This document shows, piece after piece, positions 1-11,559 of a stretch of DNA of 64,000 nucleotides. Made by a program: the position numbers and the translations under genes. Within the stretch, counting starts at the first letter, position 1. Each line of letters starts with the position of its first letter. This DNA is from Symbiodinium natans. Lineage: Eukaryota; Sar; Dinophyceae; Suessiales; Symbiodiniaceae. The notes beneath the pieces are model-generated. The model saw nothing but the letters and a program-made list of their open reading frames with translations. It had not been told where the DNA came from and made no database searches. The DNA is taken from contig CAJNDS010002101.1 of NCBI GenBank assembly GCA_905221605.1, forward strand, positions 610,280 through 674,279. Reading direction: 5' to 3'.

Positions 1-132
1 GATTAGCCTGATGTGGAACTGGATGCAGAAGCGCTGTTGAAAGCCATGCAGGTAACTTCTACAAAAGTATGGAAAAACAGCTTAAAGCCAAGCTGACTGT
101 GCTTGAGCTTTGTCCCAACACATCTGTCCCTA

Positions 133-597
133 TCACCCGACCTTGGTCGGGTTGAGCTGCGCACGCCCAAAGCCCAGAAGAGCATGGAGCCCAGAGATGT
201 GGGCAACGTCACCAGCCAGTGCCCTTCCAGAACGAACATATTCAATGTAACCCTGGGACTCAACAACACCTGAGAAGCATTGCCTGAGGCAATCCTGTCC
301 GCAAAGATGCGCCGCCAGGCGAAGCTTTGCCCCGGGTAGCTGGGGGTCCTCGCCTGAAGGACTTGCAGTAACAGCTATTGCGGTAACAGTTTGCAGTGTG
401 CAGTAGCAGTCCAGTTTGCACATGTACAGACTTCGAAATGCCAGAAGATGGCCTCGTGCTAACATGCCCAAGCGTTTCAACAGCGGTGGCGAGGCATAGC
501 GAGGCTCACCCTGGCGATCGGGTCGTAGCAGCACGCCCCACTCAATCCTGGCAATGACAAAACCGGCACAGTCCTGAGATGCAGCGCTGCATCGCAC
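133..597 (-). CDS. Unrecognised exon-like open stretch
   Basis: An uninterrupted minus-strand reading of 154 codons. It has mixed, protein-like composition in two parts: a first part around 597-470 (residues GVLLRPDRQGEPRYASPP) and a second around 350-140 (residues GEDPQLPGAKLRLAAHLCG). The middle section is less protein-like and may be an intron that happens to stay open. I recognise no domain. Its strand agrees with every named gene to the right, so it could be exons of the gene downstream of the ion channel or of a gene cut by the window edge. Coding status is uncertain. Confidence 0.25.
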   Translation of the reverse strand: MRCSAASQDCAGFVIARIEWGVLLRPDRQGEPRYASPPLLKRLGMLARGHLLAFRSLYMCKLDCYCTLQTVTAIAVTASPSGEDPQLPGAKLRLAAHLCGQDCLRQCFSGVVESQGYIEYVRSGRALAGDVAHISGLHALLGFGRAQLNPTKVG

Positions 598-2380
598 TAG
601 CAGATTTCGTTTAGTTGCATGCGGGGCTCCAGTGTCCGGGAAATTGCTGATCCAACTTCACCAGTTCTTCCCTGGGCTGAACTGTTCAGATCTTAAACCT
701 CCGCACTTTGCTTGACTGGAAAGCACGGGGGAGCAAACCGAAAGTAGCCGAAATCTACGGCAATCGGTGGAGTCCCCGACCAACTAGCAGGGGTAGGCAG
801 GAGATTGTCGGCACACTGCCAAATTGCGAAGAAGCAGCAGGTTCACGGAGTCGTCCACACCACAAAAGCCAACAGTGTGCAGCTTCATGGCCAGGTGCGG
901 AACGCATAAGACGGAATAGAACCCCCAAAAGAAGTCTCGATCCTGGCATTTGCATCTTTGATACAGCGATACAGAGATATTAGCAGCATTGTGTTTTTTG
1001 TAGGCTTGCTCGATCCGAGTGATGAGAGCGGCAACATGATACGGCCAGGTGCATCTGCAGAAACGTTTGATGGCCCGCATAAACTAACGGAGCCCACGTC
1101 GAATCTTGCTTCACAGATGAGCACCAATGCCACTCGCACGTGTTTTCGCGATGTGTTCGAGGCTTGGTGGAGTTACAGGCCAGCAAACCTCCTACACCAC
1201 TACCAGGAATGTCCTGGACGGCTGGCAAGTTAGAGCCAACCTAATGGCACAGGTGGCGTGAAAGCACAGGATCTCACTCCGTGAGAAGGTAACAGGGGAT
1301 GTTCTGTGCTCCAGAGCCTGCATACAATCAATGCAAAGCCCAGTCTTCGAAGCGTGAAACGACTTCCAAGCCATTGGCAAGAAGGTCTGTAGTAATGTTT
1401 GGCGTTTTTTTCGCAGTTGGAGCAGCCGGCTGTCCCAAAAACTGTGCACACACGCATCTTCCCAGAAGAGAGAGATGCCATGAGATATCAACAGCGGCTC
1501 CAACCCTGGCCATGCCAGCATGGCCAGGTATGCAACGATAATCACCTAGAGCGCCGCCCCCCCAAGTTCCCAAGATGGCCCTCGCGTTGCAAAAGGAGCC
1601 CTTGGAGCTCCCACACCAGCTCTCAAGTGTTATCCACAGACTCTACACATCTCTACAATAACCTATATCGTCTACACCCTTCGAAAAGAACTTGCGAGGC
1701 GGCCCCCAAGAAATGGCGCAAGTGCGGGATGGATACCACAAGGTCCCAACAAGTTGCAGTGGGGTAACCGCCCGCATTAAGTAGAAGAACATGGGCTCGA
1801 GATGCAATTGATCGTCCAGCACTGGCTCTGTGACATGCAATTGAAGACCTCACTGAGGTCTTTTGCAAAGAGTATTTGAATGATTGGATTCCTACTGCAC
1901 AAGGCCATCCACGATCACACGTGTAATGTTGCGTGAACTAACAAGTGCTACTTTCAAGTGTGACTCGTTTCGATATTGTATCTTGTCGCGTGCTTGATGA
2001 AAGCTGCCACCTATTTTGCCAGTGGCCTCGAACAAAGTGCATGGTCTTCCGGCCTCTGTGATCACTTTGCCTTAGCGTCGACCTGAGCGACTCGCGTCTC
2101 GGCCATGAAACCCATGCCCCTTTGCATAAGAAGTGCTGTCTGGCCTCCGAATGCTGTCAAGGGTCCCGTGAAACATGCGTCACTTACCAGCCAGATACTG
2201 GAAGCCGGTAGAGAATCCCTTTTTCAGACGCACCTGGGCGAAGTTAGCCATGACTTGCAGCATGCCCCTCATGTGCCCCAGAGCATGAAGTATGCTCACG
2301 GACGACGCCTCAACTGTCAACTTCCTAGCTTGGCTTCTTGTCAGCAGATGATGTATTTGTGTGGCGTCCGGAACCCCTTC
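598..2380. other. No gene supported; a few exon-like fragments
   Basis: No recognisable protein was found. The best fragment is on the minus strand near 1330-1420 (residues TPNITTDLLANGLEVVSRFE), which has the composition of a real exon but no family match. Another minus-strand open stretch at 885-1139 is possible but unconvincing. Otherwise I see unique sequence of ordinary composition without clear repeats. Confidence 0.3.
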
Positions 2381-2399
2381 TCAAGAGCTCAGGTACATC

Positions 2400-2640
2400 G
2401 TTAGCTGTACAATCAAGGACGTGATGCGCCTCACAAAGGATCGAAGCATCAAGTCTAGGTGAGCAGCTGTAATGGACTTACGCCGCACTTGCTCTGCGGG
2501 ATCTGGAAGGACTGCCTCGTCGCGCCTCTCTATCATCCTGAGCAGCTGCTGTAAAACTGTCCGGTTGACAGACAAACAAGTACACCTGATGATGATTCCA
2601 TCGAGCACGTGCAGCGTAGCGGCCACATAGGCAGAAAGCT
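2400..2640 (-). CDS. Unrecognised exon-like stretch downstream of the ion channel
   Basis: Minus-strand reading rich in Arg, Leu and Glu, with a helical core of about 45 residues (LLRMIERRDEAVLPDPAEQV and following). It could be a late exon of the ion channel at 3050-6930, since it lies just past the last recognised channel exon on the same strand, or an exon of a separate gene. No domain is recognised. Confidence 0.3.
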
Positions 2641-3049
2641 TTTGATGGTGCTGGAGACCTGGTCACCTGGCAGGAGAACATGGCACTATGCAGTGGCAGA
2701 ACTCGTAGGAGATGAACTCTTGGCCAGGGCCTTGTATCACATCAGTGAGCATGCCCTCCTGTTCTTCCAAGCTCTCGAGCCAGACCATGAATAGCCTGCA
2801 ACGAGTGAAGGGATCGGAGCGCTCTTTAGAACTTTAGGCTTGCAGATCCGTTCAGCCCAACGAGAGCAATCCGCACTGGTTGAGTGGTCGAGTGCCTGCA
2901 ATACTGAGCAACGATGCTCGCGACTGGTCTTACCTCGGGGCGCAAGTGCCGAAAAACCTTCGCTCATTTGGCATTCTGGCTGCTGGCTGCTGCAAGCCGC
3001 CATCCGCATCCATGAAAGAGAACAGCAGAACCATGCCACCGAGCAGCAA

Positions 3050-6000
3050 CATTCAAAATGTTCTCAAATGCCTTCGTCAAAGATGTCAAGTCCAGTGAGC
3101 ACAAGTGCGAGAGTTCACCAACACCAACGACCGTGTGCCGATACCATCACCGTTTACGTTGTCGATCCTGTACCAAGCAATGGTTCAGCCTGCGGGTCAA
3201 TCAGAAGCACTTCGCAGTCGGTGTGGGCTTTGGCTTCCCCGACGTGGTACCTTGCCACATCGTGCCAGACAAGCCGTCTCAGAAATCTTCTGCAGTCTCC
3301 TAGAGGTCCTATAGCCTTCCCACGAGCTCCCAACCAGTTCTCGGTCCACAGCGACGGCTCAGCAAGCCAATCCTCACCCTTGTCCACATACTCCTGGCAA
3401 TGTGCGCCACCATATGCCACCATGCATTTATGCCACAATGTGTGTGTGCGCACGATATGCTCTCTGCGCGGCGTGATGCTGGCCTTGCACTCCCCGCTCT
3501 CAAGAGTTCGGACGTACTCAAGACGACCAAACGCCTCCGGCTACACAGCGTGCTAAGATGTGAGGGAGTGCTTTGCAGTAAAGCAACCAATGCAACGTCT
3601 CATGTTCGAGGAGACTTCTGAAGCAGAAGCACAATTCGCTGGTCTGCATCTCAACGATCCCTCCGGCGATGTTCTCATGTTGTGGCATGGCAAAAGCCGA
3701 GGCCCAGGCCACAAAGTACATGCCTGGAATGGCACGGCAAAGAATGCCGAAATAGACGTGATTGCAAGATTAGCACAATTATTGCGACAATGTCAAGCCC
3801 CAGCAAGTTTAGGGCCCTTACTGGCAAAGCTGTATTGCAAGCTAGTCACAGGTTGCATGCTGCTCTGGCAGGAAAAGTGTGTCCCCCTGTGCCATCTCCA
3901 TGTGAGAGACCGACTCCTGGAAAGGATGCACACCAACGCCTGGGGAGTGCATTATTTTATCGTGGCAGTGCTTCATACACCATTGAAACATGTGTCCTTG
4001 GCCAGGCGGTTCATGGTAATGAACGAGAACCTCGGGGCGAATGAGTATTGTTCTGGGCCTCCTTGTGCCTCCTTCCAGATTTGCTTCCCTTGGACACATT
4101 GCTGAATCGAAGCGGCTCGTTGAGGAAATTGAACAAGGGGTGCACTTTCCTTAGGTGGGGGAGGCCATCTGAGGCCATCTGAGGCCATCCTCGAAGCTTC
4201 AAAAAGGGGCGGCTCAACATGATCACAACCTGACGAACGGAGCTTAAAATGTTGCTTGCGAGCTTCATATGGGGCTGGTTGATGGTGGACTGAAGCTCCT
4301 CCATCCTGAGATGACCAAGAAGCAGAGTAGACTTGTGAAGTGCCTCGATATGCCAAGCGACAGCTGCTTGGACAGCAGGGAAAGGACCTTCACCTGGTTG
4401 ATGGACATCGTTTTCTGCTGCCGGGTATAAGCGTACTCCACGAATCCTGAGTACATTCTAAGCACAAAGTGCAACGACACCACGCCCCACGACGAAGGAT
4501 GCCCCAGGTTCCAGCTTGCTGACAAGCGTCGTTGGATTCGGGCAGCCAGTACATGGTCGACCGAGTTCTGGTTCAAGAATCGCCGCATCTGCCAGAAGTC
4601 TTTGGAGGCCTTGTATGACACTGCCACCATCATGGGCATCCTGACGACACACGACACTGCCCCACCCCGCAGTCGCCTCTTCGGACATGGCCCGCAGTTG
4701 GCCAAGGCTTGCTGTGATGCTGCCCACAACATACGCAAAGCCGACCTCGCAAACAGCAAGGCAACACAGAACGTCGGCTCGCACCGGCATGGCTCCCCGG
4801 CTCCCATGAACTTGCATGATCGCAGCGCAGCTCCCAAGGTCGGCACCAAAGCAAAGATCACCACACCGATGGTGAAGCCCCGTTCAACCTCGTTTGTCGG
4901 AGTGACATCCATGCCTGAACAGGGAAGCAGGGACGAATCAGCCGTGCCATGAGCTCCCCGAAGCCTGCTGGCGTGAATTGGGTGAGGCTCCAATGCAAGG
5001 ACACCAGATACCTGTCAAGACATTTGTATCATTTGTTCACCTTTTTTTCGGAGACGCCAAGTTCATGGCTTGAGTTGCACCAGAAACTTCTGCACCAGAT
5101 CAGCTCAGACCCGGACAGATGTACCCAGTCGTAAGCTTCCAATCTCCATGTGTCGCGCAGCGTGTCAACCCACGTGTTCGTGCCTGGCACGCACAATCGA
5201 GAGATAGTGAGATACTGCAGGAGACGGCTTGCGTGCAATTTAGACCATGCGTCGGTCCTGGTTGCTGCAGGTCTGTCAAGGCATACCAGGCACAAGCGAT
5301 AACGTGGTTGACCTCAATGTGCGAAGCAATAAAGCAATGCACGAAGCCATGCTGGCTTGTCGTTCCCACGAGCTCGCCTTAAATATTGCTATACTGGCCA
5401 CTGCTAGTATGAAGGGCGGCAAAAAAACCCTGGCAGATGGAAATGTGTCCGTGACAGTCCAAGTGGCTGTGAAAAGTAGCAGCATCATCTTAAAGATGTT
5501 GAAAAGCACCTGATGGAGTGCCGGTAGCACTGAGTATACCAATTGATTATGTAAGCTGCCTCGCACGACATGGCACGTCCCGGCTGAGACATCTGTAAGA
5601 AGCAAAAGGCAAAGGGGACTTTAGATACCACCAGACTGGACCATACACCATAAGGCCTGGCCACGAGCTGGAGCAGATCTTTATGATGGCATCTTAATGG
5701 AAGGCAAGCTGCACTATAGTATTCAGAGTCAAGGGCATCTTCGATTTTCTCGAAGAGACCTGCAGGTTCACACACGTGAATCTGTAAAGTAGCAAGTGGA
5801 GCCTCCAAAGCCACTTGGCAGCCAAGTAGCGCTTTAAGCGTACAAGTCTCAACAAGCCTTGGTGCAGTAGATGAGCATGACCCAGTAGCTGAACTCACCA
5901 TCAAGGTGGGCCCGGGATGACAAACTATACAATTCATCTAGCAGGATGCTAGACCGCAAGCTTGATGAAGTGCAAGCAAGGCTCGGATTACACGCGCAAG

Positions 6001-6930
6001 CCTGCAAGCAAACATCCAACTTATGAGGAGCAGATTGACCCTCAGCTGTCAATGATTGTGAACGTGCTCCCGGGCACGGAACCCGACACTGCCCTCACTT
6101 CATGACGAGCGAGGCATGCAAGGAAGGTCAAAGAAGTGTCAAGTCTCAGTTCCAGCCTCACGACTCGCAGCATTCGAACCTAGGCGACGGTGTGCACGTT
6201 GGGAGAAGTAATTCTCAGGTCCCTGTTTTGATCTGGAGCAAGAAGTCTCTCTGAGCCACCTCGTTGCCCGAATCCGACGCTATGATGGTGAAGACCTCGG
6301 TGTCACTTCTGGCTCCTTCTGGCTTGCACACGACTCACGGCAAGGAATCGATCAAGCTGTCAGAAGCCAAGGCATGTGCCCAGTCTGGTCCAAGGACCAC
6401 CAGGTCCACGATCTGTTCAAGGCTTTACACTGTCAGGATATACAGACAGCAAAAAAGCACTTGCTCGTCTTATACTCATCCTCCGGCCACATGTTTAAGG
6501 TTTAAACATTCCCTAAATTGAGCACTCCAGCGATGAGCAGACCCGGGTGAGGAGTTCAAGGAAGAGAAAAGAGCCCGAAGAGGAGAATAGCGCTGAGCTC
6601 TTGGTTTAACAAGCCCACACCACCGGGTGGCGAAAGCCAAAACGGCATCCAGTCTTGGAAGCTCCCAGTAATGCTCGGTTGGGAATGCGAGCTGCTCTTC
6701 ACATCTGCTTCAAGTCTCGTGCAGCCAGGTTGCGAACCAAGTCTTCATATAACGCAAGACCTTGATTGCCAGGACGTGGCTGCATGCTGGAGGCCTTAGC
6801 CCTGGCTCAGATTCTTTCCAGTCGAGTTGCCCCTTCTGAAAGCACGCATGCTTTGCACAACCTTCTCTGCAGATTTTGTGCCGGGAAACAATCTTTGATG
6901 GATCCATGACCGTGATGCCTTCCTCCACCT
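3050..6930 (-). CDS. Voltage-gated ion channel with cyclic-nucleotide-binding-like tail (multi-exon)
   Basis: A membrane channel of the voltage-gated/CNG superfamily, read as many short minus-strand exons. In order: a cytoplasmic S2-S3 linker (GITVMDPSKIVSR, about 6928-6881; YMKTWFA, about 6751-6731); S5 (NHVIACAWYAL, about 5310-5270); the pore helix and filter region (YLVSLHWSLTQFTPAG, 5010-4962); a post-pore segment and S6 (MDVTPTNEVERGFTI then FALV, about 4915-4845); the S6 end (FAYVVGSITASLGQLRAM, about 4739-4680); C-linker (FWQMRRFLNQNSVDHVLAAR, about 4600-4535; VLSLLSKQLS, about 4390-4358); HPLFNFL (about 4142-4120); then a cNMP-domain-like beta roll (MEMAQGDTLFLPEQHAT, about 3901-3850; MYFVAW, 3721-3704; VDKGEDWLAEPSLWTENW, about 3387-3334; DCEVLLIDPQ, about 3219-3190). 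The join CAG|GC...CAG|GC at 4961-4917 is a GC-AG intron that restores the pore-to-S6 frame. The layout is that of dinoflagellate channels; ion selectivity cannot be read. The S1-S4 voltage sensor was not located, so the 5' end is open. Confidence 0.85.
4161..4190. repeat. 10-bp tandem repeat, 3 units
   Basis: GAGGCCATCT is repeated three times head to tail, the last unit with one change, inside an intron-like part of the ion channel gene. It is one of several 10-bp-period tandem repeats in this window. Confidence 0.95.
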
Positions 6931-7724
6931 GGCACAACAGGCATAATATGCAATTATGACCAACGTCTGGTCGAAAACCGAGCAGCTCACGGTCCATGTC
7001 CGATTCAAGCGCCCCGAGGTCGGGGCGAACCCCGTGGTAAGCGATGCTCCCACATTCAGCGTCCAATAGATCAACGTGATCCTGACAGCTTTGGCGCGTT
7101 GATCTGCGATGATCTCTGTGGCGCTGCGGAGCTTACACTCTGGTACTGTAACTGCATCCCAGTCGATGACTGCAGCTCAGCGGCCAGTCCATCGTAAGGC
7201 CGGCCGTTGATTCCGGTGGACTTAGAAACCAGTGCCGATGAGTTCTGACGGATTGCACAAAGCTTATTTTGCCGCAGCAAGTGGTCCCCATGTGGCCCTA
7301 CTATGTCCAGAGTGCACGGTGAGCGGCTCAAACGCTTGAAGCGGCACCGCAAACAGGTCGTACATGATCAAGAGACCTCCGACCATGTCCTGACACCAGC
7401 TTGCCGTTGTCAGGTCTACGAGTCCTGCTGCCCATGAATGGTCTCGTTAGTCAGCCCCGGTCCCAAACCAAGCGGTGAAGACTGCTGGGATAAGAGATGA
7501 TGCGTCGTCTCCAGCTTTCCATGGCCTGGCATGTGCTTCTCAAACCCCCATTCCTTGCTGAAACCACCGGAGACCGCATATGTTCAACCGCTGAGCTCAA
7601 GGCTTCAGACGTGTAGATCTCTTCCTGTTTCGCCTGAGTCTGTACGACTACTCTGCATCTGTCCCACTCTCGTGGGCCGAGCTTGCACGAACTGCCAGTG
7701 ACCAACGCCAGAATCTACGTAGCA
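6931..7724. other. Upstream of the channel exons; no exon recognised
   Basis: The amino-terminal exons of the ion channel should lie in or beyond this stretch. Minus-strand open readings at 7071-7352 and 7451-7705 have plausible composition, but no transmembrane segment or S1-S2 motif is visible, so none is called. Confidence 0.3.
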
Positions 7725-7770
7725 CCCTGAACCCTAAACCCTAAACCCTAAACCCTAAACCCTAAACCCT
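7725..7770. repeat. Interstitial telomere-like tract, CCCTAAA orientation
   Basis: About six CCCTAAA units (Arabidopsis-type telomere repeat, also reported for dinoflagellates) in C-rich orientation on the plus strand. A matching tract in the opposite orientation begins 138 bp later. Confidence 0.95.
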
Positions 7771-7908
7771 CCTAAAGACTCTTCAAGGCCAGAGCTGAGG
7801 GAGAGATATCATCGCCGTCAAAAGATTTGCCTTGGTTTCTCAAGAAAGAGCACACAAGATCCATCCCATGGGGGGGCCACCGTCCGCAATGTACTAGAAT
7901 TAGTAGGC

Positions 7909-7940
7909 TTTAGGGTTTAGGGCTTAGGGTTTTAGGGTTT
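7909..7940. repeat. Interstitial telomere-like tract, TTTAGGG orientation
   Basis: About four degenerate TTTAGGG units in G-rich orientation. With the C-rich tract at 7725-7770 it frames a 138-bp unique segment as if it were a tiny linear molecule with a telomere at each end. Confidence 0.85.
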
Positions 7941-8070
7941 CGTGGTCATAACCGTAACATCAGAAGTGAAATGAAGCGTTACTTGGCGGTGAAGCGGCTC
8001 TTGCTGGCTTGTCTGCGCGTGACCCGCATGGTGGTCCTCAGCTGACACAGGTGCTCTCCGAAGCTGACGC

Positions 8071-8253
8071 TGCCGGATCAAAATATAAACCAAAAAGGGA
8101 CAAATAGAACAATAAACAACCGAGGGTTTAAGGTTTAGGGTTTAGGCTTCAAGGTTTAGGGCTTAGGGCTTAGGGTTTAGGGTTCTTTTTCTTATTGATC
8201 CCTCTTTGTTTTTGTTTGATCCCTTTTTGTTTTTTGACCCTAATTATCCGGCA
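8071..8253. mobile_element. 183-bp foldback element carrying telomere-like repeats
   Basis: The left end TGCCGGATCA...CAAAAAGGGA (8071-8100) and the reverse complement of the right end TGCCGGATAA...CAAAAAGGG (8253-8221) form imperfect terminal inverted repeats of about 30 bp. The interior (8123-8184) holds degenerate TTTAGGG/GGCTTAG repeats. No coding capacity. No clear target-site duplication, so a non-autonomous (MITE-like) origin is inferred from the ends only. Confidence 0.55.
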
Positions 8254-8463
8254 AGCTGGGGGGTCCCAACGCTGTCCTTGTCCATGTGCTACCTATTTCC
8301 GACAATGAAAGCCCACACCAGTTGAATTCCAAAGGGATGCTCTCATCCTTGGGTTTCAGAGCCAGGCCACACTTTATTTTCCGAAGCCCACAGCCGGCGC
8401 AAAGGAAAGCGCTCAGCGCTACCTCACCAAAAACTTTCTACAAAAAGGGCAGAATGTCGCAGT

Positions 8464-8530
8464 GGTTCCATGATGTTCCATGAGGTTCCATGAGGTTCCA
8501 TGAGGCTCCATGAGGTTCCATGAGGCTCCG
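8464..8530. repeat. 10-bp tandem repeat, about 7 units
   Basis: Units of TTCCATGAGG with small variants (GCTCCATGAG, TGATGTTCCA) repeat at a strict 10-bp period. Open readings across it on the minus strand (SWNLMEPHGTSWNLMEPHG) are repeat translation, not evidence of a gene. Confidence 0.95.
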
Positions 8531-11500
8531 TGGGTCCTGGGCTGCCGTAGATCCGCAGACTGGCAGAAATCCCCCGAATAAGTGCCTAAAGTTTGCCCCC
8601 CCGCGCCTTTGGACCGGTGTGCTCTGACTGACATGCCCGAAACGGCCGACACCGCGGTGAGGACATGAGGCACGGCCGACTCCTGGGGAAATTCGCTCAG
8701 CGAAGGAAATTCCTCTCATGGAGCAAAAACTAGAAGTGGCATTGAGAGCACGATGCTGCAATCCCTGCCGCCTGATCATCTTCCAGGATGGACGCGTCAC
8801 TGTCCGTACTTCGCGGAGTTACATCCTTGCAATGTGCTTAATGACATGCGTTTGATGTCAGCTCCTGGTGATCGCGTAACGATGGCCTAGGACCGGGACG
8901 ACCTTTGCTGTACTACACTGTAGCTGTCAATGTCGCTTGGGCTTTGAAATCGGTTTCTCTGAGAGCGCACTGGAGAGAAAAGCCTGCCAAGCTTCTATGT
9001 CGCCTTTGAGCCTCCGGGGCATAGCCTGACAGCAACATCAACTTGTACAAGTCTTGGCAATGCAGAACTTCTTCGTTTGTACTGCAGAGAAAAAGTGACT
9101 TCAAGACAGGCCGGTTGGACGCTCTCCACAGTCCTGAAAGGATGCAATCACCAAAAGCAACTTGACAACTTACTTCCTTACATTCGCCTTCTGGCCACCA
9201 CCAGTGCTGCGTGCCAGTGCAGATGCAAGATTGCTGCAGGCGAGGAGCAACAGATTTGCAGGCCGTGGCACTGGCGGGGAAGTGATCTCTTCCACGCAGA
9301 TGCCTTAGCTGCTAACTCTCTCCACCAATGGTCCACGGCACAAGCTGAATGCGCTTCTTCGACAGGTCTGATCCCGTGATGTCACTGCAGCCAGCAGGCT
9401 GGAACTGCTACAGATTGTGTCTGACTGGACTGGTGGTCGTACGCGCGTCCCCCACTTGGAGTCCTCGTTCACCACGTTTGGTAGCCTCACATGGGCCATC
9501 AGCCGCTGTTGAAGTCTACTGAAAATGTTCTCATGTCAGCTTTCATCCGCCTCACCGGCATCAGCCATTCTAAGGCCAAGACGAAGTGTTCAAACTACAG
9601 CTGCACTTGGGGCAGGTCAGCTCCTGGCGAACCTTTGGTGTTGCTCAACATGGTCTGGATCGATACAAGCTGAGCCAACCACATCAAATGCGGCCAACCA
9701 ATGGCTTGCAGGGTACATTTTCGACGTCTTTCGTCAGCCACGTGGGAACAGTGCGATTCAGCTCCTCATTGGCAACATGTGGCAACCTTGTTTACACTAA
9801 GACAGAGACAGTGCCACAAATGTTGCCCGCGCTCCTCTTCATGGCATTCGTTGAGCTGATTCAGCAGCCGCTGGAAGCGCTGAGAAGACCGCAGAGGAGG
9901 CGAGGCCATTGCGACCGCTCTTCTCGCTGCACTTTGTGCTCTAGTGGAAGGGATGCGCATCTAAAGCTACCAGTAAGTGACATAAATGTCCAGGTATAGC
10001 GGCTGAAGGCTTGGATTGTGTGGAGCTTCTGCCGGGTCTATACGAAGGCCCGCTGGGCCCGTTGAAATATGTTGGAGGGAATGTTGCCATGTTCTGAACG
10101 TTCGAGATATGGAAGCCTGCGTATGGAAGGTTTGGGACACATCCGGAACACCTCCAGTGCCATGGTAGCGGGGTACAAGCCAAGACAATCAAGGCACTCT
10201 TGTTCCTTCAAGCACGTGGCTTCGCACCGCCTTTGGTGGGGTGCGATCTGAGATTTCGAAGCTTGGCACTTGCCGGGATTTGATCATCCTGGCAGATTTG
10301 CTGCGAACTTTGCCCCTTGGAGTTTCAAGAGTGGCATCTCGGGACTCGTGGGCTCTCCTGCGAGTCTTCATCCTGGTCCTCCGGGTCTTTCTGCCTGTTC
10401 AGCAGCACCTTCGTGGGTTTAGAAAGACATCTTCAGGCCACTGCTGCAACAAGCTGGCTCCACCTTTGACATGACATGTAAGGGTGACGATGCTGTGCAC
10501 ACCCTGCCACCCCCTGCCTGTAGATCTTGCCCATGTTTGCTCATCATGTTGCCCTCGTCCTCGCCTTGCAACCCGGTTTCTAGTTCTCTCTCTCGCTTGG
10601 GGTACGAACACAATGGTCTAGTGCTTACGCTCAATCGCGGCTGGTCTCGGGGCCTGTATTGCACAGAGAAGTGACACACCATGGTTCCCTGGAAGCTGCA
10701 GAATCTCACGGCAACTTCGCGCCCACCACTGCAGAAGGGCTTGGGACCCACTGCACTGGGCAAATGCCCATAAGTGGCTTCAGAAAGGGGACCCCATTCG
10801 AAACTATTTGAACTTTCAAAAATTCTCAGCACTCGGAACTGTTCCCCCACTTCGAAGCTGAGAAGCTGAGAAGCGAAAAAGGAATCGTAGACAAGGGTGG
10901 CGGGATTCGAAGAAAAAAGGGAGGACTGCCCAGCATACTCACCACAATTTCAGACAAATTGGCGTTTTGAGTGGCCCACCATTTCAACGATCTTGCACCC
11001 TGCCCGGGGCATCGATTGCAGCTCTCAGTTGGGAAATTCAACCCGAGGCATCCTTGCCATCCTTGGCATGGAGTCATTCGCTTCGACGGGAGTTGGATCC
11101 TTCCCTGGGGATTTGGGCATGTTTGAATGCGAAGCCGTGGTCGACATGTGACCTCAAAGCCTAGCTAAACTTGGCGGAAGGAAACTCAAGACGAGGCAGA
11201 TTCAGAGAATCCACGCAGGCTCAGCAATCTCCTAGCTCGGATCCTGAAGGCAACCACAGCAATCTATTCAGTGGTCAAACTCTTCCAGACCAGGCCACTG
11301 TCGGTCGCCCCTTCTTCAGGCGCCAAGACCTGACGATCTGGTATTACAAGCTCGCGATGCTTCTCCTCGACGTCCTCCTCCAGTCAAGAGGACTTTCCAT
11401 GCTTAGCTGCACAACGTGTAACGTGCTCTGGATTTTTCTCATGACCAACTTGCCAGACCGCTTGCCTTTCTTGCGGTATCCTGTGGGCATTCTGCATTGC

Positions 11501-11559
11501 TTTGCTGCTTCCGTTTGTTAGGCATCGCCCGCAGTTAAGGAAAAAAAACATGTTTGATT
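8531..11559. other. No named gene; scattered exon-like fragments on the minus strand
   Basis: Nothing here is recognised. The best fragments are a basic minus-strand stretch at 10210-10371 (starting MKTRRRAHESRDATLE) and an adjacent stretch at about 10040-10190 readable in more than one frame. Both look like exons of an unknown minus-strand gene. The remainder (8531-10000 and 10400-11559) shows no domain and no evident repeat. Confidence 0.3.
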
